A stretch of 14,110 bases of DNA from Solirubrobacteraceae bacterium (lineage in GTDB: Bacteria > Actinomycetota > Thermoleophilia > Solirubrobacterales > Solirubrobacteraceae). A program made the position numbers and the translations under genes. The stretch spans positions 1-14,110 of the forward strand of contig JAICUS010000095.1 in assembly GCA_025935735.1 (NCBI GenBank), written 5' to 3'. Numbering within the stretch: position 1 is the first letter of the stretch; every line of letters begins with the position of its first letter. Shown here one piece after another: positions 1 to 5,924 of the stretch. The notes under the pieces are model-generated. The model was given only the letters and a program-made list of their open reading frames with translations, was not told the origin of the DNA and made no database searches.

Positions 1-1172
1 CGCCGCACGCGGTCATGCGGATCGACCGCCGGGCGACGCAGAACCTGCCCAAGGGCGTGCTCTCGTTCGCCATGAAGCTGCCGGCGCTCAAGGACATCAG
101 GGCGCAGTTCCTGGCCGACCTGGGGATCCCCGAGGAGATCCTCGACTACATGGCGCTGAGCTGCCGCTTCGACGCCCGCGACACCAAGCGGGCGCTGCGG
201 GGCACCGACATCGAGGTGCCGCCGCTGGACTCCTACGCGGACAAGCTGTGGGACTACTGGGAGCGCCGGCTCGACCCCGACCTCTTCAAGGACCACTCGT
301 TCGAGGGCGCGGTCAACGGCAAGACGGTGGTCATCACCGGCGCGTCCAGCGGCATCGGCCGGGCGGCGGCGCTGAAGATCGCCGCGGCCGGCGGGATCCC
401 GATCCTCGTGGCCCGCACGCAGGAGAAGCTCGACGACGCCAAAGCGGAGATCGAGCAGGCCGGCGGCACCGCGTACGTCTACTCCTGCGACCTCTCGGAC
501 TTCGACGCGATCGACGGGCTCGTGGGCAAGCTGCTGGACGATCACGCGCGGATCGACATGCTGGTCAACAACGCCGGGCGCTCGATCCGCCGCTCCGTCG
601 CGCTCTCCTACGACCGCTTCCACGACTACGAGCGCACGGTCCGCCTCAATTACCTCTCGCCGGTGAAGCTGATGCTCGGGCTGCTGCCGCACATGCGCGA
701 GCAGGGCGGCGGGCACGTCGTCAACGTCTCCTCGATCGGCGCGCAGACCAACCCGCCGCGGTTCAGCGCCTACGTCGGCTCCAAGGCGGCGCTGGACGCG
801 TTCACGCGCGTGGTGAGCTCGGAGACGATCGGCGACGGCGTCACGTTCACCACGATCCACATGCCGCTCGTGCGCACGCCGATGATCGCTCCGACCAAGA
901 TGTACGACTCCTTCCCGACGATCACCCCGGAGGAGGCCGCGGACTTCATCTGCGAGGCGATCCGGGCGAAGCCGAAGACGATCAACACGCGGCTCGGGAC
1001 GTTCGGCGAGGTGGCCTACGCGCTGGCGCCCAAGGCGGTCGACCAGGTCCTGCACCTGGCCTACAAGGTGTTCCCGGAGTCCTCGGCGGCCAAGGGCGAC
1101 AAGCAGGGCGAGGACAAGGCGTCCGGCGAGGCGACCGCGCTCGCCTACCTGATGCGGGGCGTGCATTGGTAG
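1..1172 (+). CDS. Short-chain dehydrogenase/reductase, C-terminal part of a probable two-domain fatty acyl-CoA reductase-type protein (5' end outside window)
   Basis: The frame is open back to the window edge (codons from base 3 read Pro-His-Ala-Val before the first ATG at base 15), so the gene begins upstream and the ATG at 15 is probably internal. Numbering from that Met, the SDR Rossmann fold carries TGASSGIG at 108-115, NNAG at 185-188, the catalytic Ser at about 240, and Tyr253/Lys257 of the YxxxK motif. About 95 residues precede the Rossmann fold, including a helical, Trp/Tyr-rich linker (near residues 75-90, KLWDYWERRLDPDLF). A linker of this kind joins an N-terminal NAD_binding_4 (male-sterility type) domain to a C-terminal SDR domain in mycobacterial AcrA1-like acyl-CoA reductases. 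Those enzymes reduce fatty acyl-CoA with NADPH toward aldehyde or alcohol. The SDR call is firm; the acyl-CoA reductase architecture is inferred because the N-terminal domain is not visible. Its stop overlaps the start of the next gene. Confidence 0.85.
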   Translation, partial: PHAVMRIDRRATQNLPKGVLSFAMKLPALKDIRAQFLADLGIPEEILDYMALSCRFDARDTKRALRGTDIEVPPLDSYADKLWDYWERRLDPDLFKDHSFEGAVNGKTVVITGASSGIGRAAALKIAAAGGIPILVARTQEKLDDAKAEIEQAGGTAYVYSCDLSDFDAIDGLVGKLLDDHARIDMLVNNAGRSIRRSVALSYDRFHDYERTVRLNYLSPVKLMLGLLPHMREQGGGHVVNVSSIGAQTNPPRFSAYVGSKAALDAFTRVVSSETIGDGVTFTTIHMPLVRTPMIAPTKMYDSFPTITPEEAADFICEAIRAKPKTINTRLGTFGEVAYALAPKAVDQVLHLAYKVFPESSAAKGDKQGEDKASGEATALAYLMRGVHW

Positions 1173-2044
1173 TCGCGACGCACGTGCTCACCTCGGGCGA
1201 GCTCGAGGCGACGTTCTCGCCCGCCAACGGCATGGTCTGCTCGGCGCTGCGCCACCGCGGCGAGGAGCTGCTGGGCGAGCGGCGGGGCCTCGACGTCTAC
1301 GTCGAGGCGGGCAAGACGATGGGCATTCCGCTCCTGCACCCGTGGGCGAACCGGCTCGGCGGCTTCTCCTACACCGTCGACGGCGTGGAGGTCACGCTCG
1401 ACCGCGACTCGCCGGAGGTGCGGCTGGAGGAGCACGGGCTGCCCGTGCACGGGCTGGTCAGCGCGCTGCACGAGTGGGAGGTCGTCGAGTCCGGCGACAC
1501 GCGGCTCGTCGCCGGGCGCGAGATCGCCGGGCTGGCCGAGTTCCCGTTCGACCACCGCGTCGAGGTGGCGGCCGAGCTGGCCGGCGACCGGCTGACGCTG
1601 ACCACGACCGTGACGCCGACGGGCGCGCGCGCCGTGCCGATCTCCTTCGGCCACCACCCGTACTTCGTGCTGCCGGGCGTCCCGCGCGCGGACTGGGAGA
1701 TCGAGCTGCCGGTGGAGGAGCACCTGCGGCTCGACGCGAACATGATCCCCACGGGCGAGCGCGAGCCGGCCGGCGACCTGAACGGTCCGCTGGGCGAGCG
1801 GACGTTCGACGACGGCTACACGGTCGACCCCGCCGGTGTGACGTTCGCGCTGAGCGGCGGCGGCCGGCGGCTCGAGGTGGCCTTCGAGCAGGGCTACGGC
1901 TTCGCCCAGGTGTTCGCGCCCGCCGTCGAGGACGTCATCTGCTTCGAGCCGATGACCGCGCCGGCCGACGCGCTGCGTCACGACCCGGCGACGGTCGCGC
2001 CCGGCGACTCGTTCTCCGCGCGCTTCAGCGTCTCAGTCGCCTGA
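1166..2044 (+). CDS. Aldose 1-epimerase (GalM-like) family protein
   Basis: This 292-residue protein belongs to the galactose mutarotase-like superfamily (COG2017), which interconverts alpha and beta anomers of aldoses or hexose-6-phosphates by acid/base catalysis on a beta-sandwich fold. The three family landmarks are in order: His95 in VHGL, His164 in GHHPYF, and Glu261 in CFEPMTAP near the C-terminus, matching the two His and one catalytic Glu of GalM. Length is normal. The start is uncertain. The reading frame is open far upstream inside the SDR gene, so I chose the TTG at 1166, which overlaps the SDR stop by 7 bp and suggests translational coupling. A GTG at 1184 is the alternative. Neither has a strong ribosome binding site. 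The exact sugar cannot be told. The last 12 bp overlap the convergent zinc-finger gene. Confidence 0.85.
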   Translation: MVVATHVLTSGELEATFSPANGMVCSALRHRGEELLGERRGLDVYVEAGKTMGIPLLHPWANRLGGFSYTVDGVEVTLDRDSPEVRLEEHGLPVHGLVSALHEWEVVESGDTRLVAGREIAGLAEFPFDHRVEVAAELAGDRLTLTTTVTPTGARAVPISFGHHPYFVLPGVPRADWEIELPVEEHLRLDANMIPTGEREPAGDLNGPLGERTFDDGYTVDPAGVTFALSGGGRRLEVAFEQGYGFAQVFAPAVEDVICFEPMTAPADALRHDPATVAPGDSFSARFSVSVA

Positions 2045-2617
2045 GGCGCGGCGGCGACGGTAGTAGGTCCGCGCCTTGACCCGCTGGCCGCAGATCGACA
2101 TCGCGCACCAAGTGGCGCTGGCGTTGGGCGAGCGGTCGTAGAACGCCCAGTGGCAGGCGTCGCGCGGGCAGGCCTTCAGCCGCGCCCACGTGCCGTCCCA
2201 CATGGCCACCGCCGCCGCGGCGACGACGCGCCCCAGCGCACCGTCGACGCCGTTGGTCACAGGCGCGAGCGCGGCGCCCTCGGGGTCGAGCCGGACGGTC
2301 AGCCGCGCCCGCTCGCCGGCCAGCTCGAGCACCGGCCGCGCGCCCGGCGGCTCGGGTCCGCCGTTGTTGGCCAGCAGCAGCCCGCGCAGCGCCTCGCGCA
2401 GATTGCGAACGTTCACGAGATCGTTCACAGAAACGTTCTCAACCGCCATGTCGCGCAGCGACAGCCATTCCCGCAGGCCGGCGGCGTCGTCGAGCAGGTC
2501 GGGGCCGTGCTCGCGGTCGACCGTGTTCACCAGGTCCTGGACGAGGACCAGCGCGCCGGGGGCGGGATCGCGTCCGCCCGGCTGGGGCCGGCCCGCCAGC
2601 AGATGGGTGCGCTGCAA
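2033..2617 (-). CDS. CGNR zinc-finger / ABATE-domain putative transcriptional regulator
   Basis: This 194-residue protein has the two-part layout of the ABATE (DUF1470) plus zf-CGNR family. The N-terminal region contains LVQDLVNTVDR (about 25-35), matching the family's (L/F)-(V/A)-N-T start, and a WL motif near 51-52. The C-terminal zinc finger has Cys150-x4-Cys155 and Cys171-x4-Cys176 followed by basic residues ending in YYRRRR. The name-giving CGNR tetrapeptide reads CGQR (176-179). Members are presumed DNA-binding stress-related regulators, but few are characterised. The start is a TTG: an in-frame TAA lies 45 bp upstream with no ATG or GTG between, and an ATG at 2639-2637 is out of frame. 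It is transcribed divergently from the sigma factor gene and overlaps the epimerase gene tail by 12 bp. Confidence 0.8.
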   Translation of the reverse strand: MQRTHLLAGRPQPGGRDPAPGALVLVQDLVNTVDREHGPDLLDDAAGLREWLSLRDMAVENVSVNDLVNVRNLREALRGLLLANNGGPEPPGARPVLELAGERARLTVRLDPEGAALAPVTNGVDGALGRVVAAAAVAMWDGTWARLKACPRDACHWAFYDRSPNASATWCAMSICGQRVKARTYYRRRRASGD

Positions 2618-2684
2618 TTCGCGCGTGAACGGTATCCATCGCGCCCACCCGGCGCAGGTTTAACTCTGCCGTATGCAGTCCTTC

Positions 2685-2713
2685 AGGATCCCTTGATCCG
2701 CAAGGGAGATCCT
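2685..2713 (+). promoter_or_regulatory. Hairpin in the sigma-factor leader that can bury the Shine-Dalgarno sequence, with a competing alternative hairpin
   Basis: The left arm 2685-2695 (AGGATCCCTTG) pairs with 2701-2713 (CAAGGGAGATCCT), giving 11 base pairs with a two-base bulge (2707-2708) and a five-base loop. The right arm contains AAGGGAG (2702-2708), the only Shine-Dalgarno-like stretch before the ATG at 2721, so this fold would hide it. A second copy of GATCC at 2695-2699 can instead pair with GGATC at 2686-2690, a fold incompatible with the first that leaves the Shine-Dalgarno free. The complementarity is seen directly; the switching role is inference. Confidence 0.5.
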
Positions 2714-2720
2714 GCGCGGC

Positions 2721-3581
2721 ATGACCACATCGCCGGCGACCCAGGATGGCCGTGAGATCGGCGACGGCCTCGGACTCTTCCTCCAGCGTATTGCCCGTAC
2801 GCGTCTTTTGACGCATGCGGAGGAGCTCGAGCTCTCCCGCCGCATCGAGCGCGGCGATCTCGAGGCCAAGGACCGCATGATCGAGGCGAACCTGCGGCTC
2901 GTGGTCCACCTGGCCAAGCGCTTCCAGCGCGAGGACTCGGGCATGACCCTGCTCGACCTCATCCAGGAGGGGACGATCGGGCTGGTGCGCGCGGTGGAGA
3001 AGTTCGACCACCGGCGCGGCCTGCGGTTCTCCACCTACGCCACGCTGTGGATCCGCCAGGCGATCGGCCGGGCGATGTCCGAGAAGGGACGCGCCGTGCG
3101 CCTGCCCGTGCACGTGGGCGACCGCGTGCGCAAGCTGCAGGCGGTGGAGCGCCGGCTGGCCATGGCGCTGGGCGCGACGCCGACCGCGACGGAGGTGGCT
3201 GCAGCCCTGGAGTGGTCGGAGGTCGAAGTGGCGGACGTACGCCGGATCGCCCTCGCGCCGGTATCGCTCGAGGCGCCGGTGGGCGACGACGGCGACGCCG
3301 AGCTCGGCCACCTCCTGGCCGACGAGGGCCCCTCGCCCGAGGAGTCGGCCGCGGTGTCGCGCATGCACGCCGACCTCGGCTCGGTCCTGGCCGGGCTCGA
3401 CGGCCTCGAGCGCCGCGTGCTCGAGCTGCGCTTCGGCCTCGGCGCCGAGGCGCCGCACACGCCCGGCCAGGCCGCCCGCGTGCTCGGCATCACGCCGCGC
3501 CGCGTGCGCTGCGCCGAGGACCGCGCGCTGCGCCACCTGCGCGCCTCGCCCGCCACGGGCGCGCTGCGCGACGCCGCCTAG
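2721..3581 (+). CDS. RNA polymerase sigma factor, sigma-70 family, primary-like (group 2 type) without region 1.1
   Basis: This 286-residue protein directs RNA polymerase core to promoters. Region 1.2 lies at about 18-46. Region 2 (about 52-122) contains NLRLVVHLAKRF, DLIQEGTIGL and the -10 reading/melting segment RFSTYATLWIRQAIGRAM. Region 3 starts near RLPVHVGDRVRKL (127-139). A loop resembling the primary sigma region 3.2 finger (GDDGDAELGHLLADE, 188-202) follows. Region 4 (about 225-275) contains ELRFGLG and the helix-turn-helix at 247-270. The long region 1.1 of the housekeeping sigma is absent, which fits group 2 alternative sigmas. Region 4.2 is divergent: the usual R-x-R-(I/V)-R-Q-I-E reads RRVRCAED. 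The ATG at 2721 has AAGGGAG upstream at 12-base spacing, slightly long, inside a hairpin. No anti-sigma gene is adjacent. Confidence 0.93.
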   Translation: MTTSPATQDGREIGDGLGLFLQRIARTRLLTHAEELELSRRIERGDLEAKDRMIEANLRLVVHLAKRFQREDSGMTLLDLIQEGTIGLVRAVEKFDHRRGLRFSTYATLWIRQAIGRAMSEKGRAVRLPVHVGDRVRKLQAVERRLAMALGATPTATEVAAALEWSEVEVADVRRIALAPVSLEAPVGDDGDAELGHLLADEGPSPEESAAVSRMHADLGSVLAGLDGLERRVLELRFGLGAEAPHTPGQAARVLGITPRRVRCAEDRALRHLRASPATGALRDAA

Positions 3582-3583
3582 CG

Positions 3584-3610
3584 GCGCACCCGGCAACGAT
3601 CGCCGGGCGC
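3584..3610 (+). terminator. Possible terminator hairpin after the sigma factor gene
   Basis: Just after the sigma stop codon, GCG-CA-CCCGGC (3584-3594) pairs with GCCGGGCGC (3602-3610) around a 7-base loop, with one 2-base bulge. There is no clear T-run downstream (ACCACTGGTTGTC), so it is a weak or non-canonical terminator; strong GC hairpins without U-tracts are common in actinobacteria. Confidence 0.45.
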
Positions 3611-3629
3611 ACCACTGGTTGTCATCCCC

Positions 3630-3656
3630 TTGACATAGCCGCCCGGGGGCTGGGAG
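3630..3656 (+). promoter_or_regulatory. Candidate -35 box (TTGACA, 3630-3635) and ribosome binding site (GGGAG, 3652-3656) for the EACC1/caspase pair
   Basis: A perfect TTGACA stands out in GC-rich sequence 36 bp before the GTG start of the EACC1-like gene. At 16-18 bp spacing I find no convincing TAnnnT -10 element, so the promoter call is weak. GGGAG lies 9 bases before the GTG at 3666 and is a good Shine-Dalgarno sequence, which supports that start. Confidence 0.3.
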
Positions 3657-3665
3657 CGTTGCGCC

Positions 3666-4046
3666 GTGGGCGAGGCTTCACTCACCCTTCGCCTGGACCT
3701 CATGCTCGGCGAGGACGCGGGCGCCGAGGAGCTCGACGCGGCGGCGGCGGACCTGCAGCGGGAGCTGCGCGCGCTCGACGTCGACTCGGTCGAGCGCCCC
3801 GCCGGCGGCCCGGCGCCCGCGGGCAGCCGCGCGGTCGAGGTGGCCGCGCTCGGCGCGCTGGTGGTCAAGCTGGGCGGCGCCGCGGTCGGCCCGCTGGCGC
3901 GGGTGCTGCAGGACTGGCTCGCGCGGCGCTCCGGGCGCACGGTCAAGCTCACGCTCGGGGCGGACAGCCTGGAGATCGCCGGCGGCTCGGCGCGCTACCA
4001 GCGCGAGCTGATCGAGACGTTCCTCGCGGCGCGGACGGCCGGGTGA
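3666..4046 (+). CDS. EACC1-like protein (effector-associated constant component 1)
   Basis: This 126-residue protein precedes a caspase-domain gene by 6 bp. It shows the pattern I associate with EACC1, the small constant partner described in actinobacterial biological-conflict loci. An N-terminal beta strand with acidic residues (LTLRLDLML) leads into a helix (about 21-36). This is followed by LDVDSVERP (37-45), a Gly/Pro loop, a small hydrophobic segment (ALGALVVKL, 61-69), a helix ending DWLARRSGR (83-91), a strand pair (TVKLTLGADSLEI, 92-104) and a C-terminal helix. No membrane or catalytic signature is seen. EACC1 has been proposed to act as an adaptor or recruitment element shared by different effectors; its molecular function is not established. 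The GTG start has a well-spaced GGGAG. Family assignment comes from sequence pattern plus context, with no search. Confidence 0.75.
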   Translation: MGEASLTLRLDLMLGEDAGAEELDAAAADLQRELRALDVDSVERPAGGPAPAGSRAVEVAALGALVVKLGGAAVGPLARVLQDWLARRSGRTVKLTLGADSLEIAGGSARYQRELIETFLAARTAG

Positions 4047-4052
4047 GCGACC

Positions 4053-5924
4053 GTGGCCGGGCGCTTCGCCCTGATCGTCGCCACCGATGACTACGCGGAC
4101 GACCGCCTGCGGCGCCTGCGCGCGCCCGCCCACGACGCCGAGGCGCTCGCCGAGGTCCTGCGCGACCCGGACATCGGCGCGTTCGACGTGCGGCTGCTGG
4201 CCAACGAGAGCGAGGCGGCGCTGCGCCGCGGAATCGCCACGTTCTTCGCCGACCGCCGGCGCGACGACCTGCTGCTGCTGCACTTCTCCTGCCACGGCCT
4301 GAAGGACGACAGCGGGCAGCTGTACTTCGCGGCCCGCGACACCGACGTGGCGCAGCTGGACGCCTCGGCGGTCGGCGCGGACTTCGTCTCGCGCCAGATG
4401 GCCCGCAGCCGCTCCAGCAGCGTGCTGATGCTGCTCGACTGCTGCTACAGCGGCGCGATCGCCCGCGGCCTGACGTTCCGGGCGGGCGACCAGGTCGACG
4501 TCAACGACCACCTGAGCGGCACCGGCCGGGCGGTCATCACCGCCTCCAGCGCGATGGAGTACGCGTTCGAGGGCGACGACCTGACCGGCGAGGGGCAGCC
4601 GTCGGTGTTCACGAGCGCGGTGGTGAAGGCGCTGGAGACCGGCGAGGCCGACCGCGACCAGGACCACTGGATCTCGGTGCGCGAGCTCTACGACTACGTG
4701 TGCGACGAGGTGCGCGAGCTCACGCCCAGCCAGCGGCCGAACATGCTCTCCTTCCTGGAGGGCGAGCTGTTCATCGCCCGCTCGCGCTACGTCGCGCCGG
4801 TGGCGCTGCCGCCCGAGCTGCTCGACGCCCTGTCGCACCCGGTCCCGCAGGTGCGCGTGGGCGCCGTCGAGGCGCTCGCCGAGCTGCTGGCCGCCGGCAA
4901 GCCGGGCCTCGCGGCCGCCGCCCGCGAGCGCCTGGCGCGCGTCGCCGCGGAGGACGACAGCCGCCGCGTCACCGCCGCGGCCGACGCCGCCCTCACCGCG
5001 GAACCGCCGCTCCCCGCCGCGGCGCCCCCTCCTCCGGCTCCTACGGCCGGCCCCGAAGTGCCCGCCGAAGTCCGGCAGACCGCGGCGCCGCCGGAGCCCG
5101 CCGCGCAGCCGCGGGCCGTGACGGTGGCCCCGGACCAGCCCGCGCGGCGGCCGATCTCGCCGCCGCTCTCCGCGGGCGCGGCGAGCGCCGGGCGGGCCGG
5201 CGCGCGGGCATACGCCGCCGTCGCCCCGCACCTCGCCTGGCCGCTCGCGGTCGCGGCGCTCGGCGCGCTCGCCGTCGTCTACGGGTGGACGCACCCGTGG
5301 ACCTACGACGCGAACGTACCCGACCTCATCGACTCGCTCGACAAGCCGGCCGACGGTCTCCTCTCAGGGCTGCTCGTCCCCGCCGGGCTGGCCGTGCCGC
5401 TGCTCGCCGCCGCCCTCGCGGGCCGGCGGGCCCGCCTGGGCTGGTGGGCGCTGCTGCTGGCCGCGGCCGCGGCGATCGGCGTGGTCCTGGCGGTGGCCGA
5501 CCGGCTCTGGGACAACCAGTGGCACGCCGGCGCGCCGATCACGACCGCCGGGCTGCTCGCGCTGGCGGTCGCCGCCGTCGCGATGGCACGCCGCGCGCCC
5601 GCACTCGGGCACCCAGCGTGGCCCGGCGACGCCCTCGCGCTCGCCGGGACCCTGGTCGCGGCCGTGGCGCTGCGCGGCCCGACCTGGGGCAGCGAGACGC
5701 AGCCGTACCTGCGCCACGTGCTCGCCGGCGCCTGTCTCGCCGCCGCGCTGGCCTCCGCGGCCCGCCTGCTGCAGATCGCGTTCGCCGCCCGGCTGGTGCC
5801 CGCCGTGGCCGCGGTCGCCGCGGCCGCCACGGGGCTGGCGATGTCCGCCGGCCACTGGGCGGTCGCCGCCGCCGCCGCGATCGCCGCGCTCGGCGCCGTC
5901 TACGCCGCACCCGCCGCGCGCTAA
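4053..5924 (+). CDS. Caspase-family (C14) protease with HEAT-like segment, Pro/Ala-rich linker and multi-pass membrane C-terminus
   Basis: This 623-residue protein has a caspase-like domain at about 3-245: ALIVATDDY at the first strand, the catalytic His81 in HFSCHG, and the catalytic Cys131 in LDCCYSG, followed by VITASSAMEYAFE and PSVFTSAVVKALETG. Both catalytic residues are intact. Residues about 252-315 look like a short HEAT-type helical unit (QVRVGAVEALAELL, then DDSRRVTAAADAAL), found after caspase domains in related actinobacterial proteins. Residues 316-385 are a Pro/Ala-rich linker. Residues about 393-619 hold roughly eight hydrophobic segments (near 393-412, 436-457, 463-484, 496-513, 524-541, 554-575, 581-599, 602-619), which suggest membrane anchoring or membrane disruption. 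The GTG start is 6 bp after the EACC1 stop, implying one transcript. Role is inferred: an immune or cell-death effector protease at the inner membrane. Substrate and trigger are unknown. The stop overlaps the convergent ppk1 stop. Confidence 0.88.
   Translation: MAGRFALIVATDDYADDRLRRLRAPAHDAEALAEVLRDPDIGAFDVRLLANESEAALRRGIATFFADRRRDDLLLLHFSCHGLKDDSGQLYFAARDTDVAQLDASAVGADFVSRQMARSRSSSVLMLLDCCYSGAIARGLTFRAGDQVDVNDHLSGTGRAVITASSAMEYAFEGDDLTGEGQPSVFTSAVVKALETGEADRDQDHWISVRELYDYVCDEVRELTPSQRPNMLSFLEGELFIARSRYVAPVALPPELLDALSHPVPQVRVGAVEALAELLAAGKPGLAAAARERLARVAAEDDSRRVTAAADAALTAEPPLPAAAPPPPAPTAGPEVPAEVRQTAAPPEPAAQPRAVTVAPDQPARRPISPPLSAGAASAGRAGARAYAAVAPHLAWPLAVAALGALAVVYGWTHPWTYDANVPDLIDSLDKPADGLLSGLLVPAGLAVPLLAAALAGRRARLGWWALLLAAAAAIGVVLAVADRLWDNQWHAGAPITTAGLLALAVAAVAMARRAPALGHPAWPGDALALAGTLVAAVALRGPTWGSETQPYLRHVLAGACLAAALASAARLLQIAFAARLVPAVAAVAAAATGLAMSAGHWAVAAAAAIAALGAVYAAPAAR

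Noticed and set aside
248..2044. A 598-codon open frame apparently fusing a long Arg/Gly-rich protein to the epimerase
   Set aside because: The part before 1166 is the shadow of the SDR gene: low-complexity Arg/Gly/Ala sequence with no family motif.
2439..3596. 385-codon minus-strand frame opposite the sigma factor
   Set aside because: Shadow of a clear sigma-70 gene; no motif, and His/Arg/Gly-biased composition.
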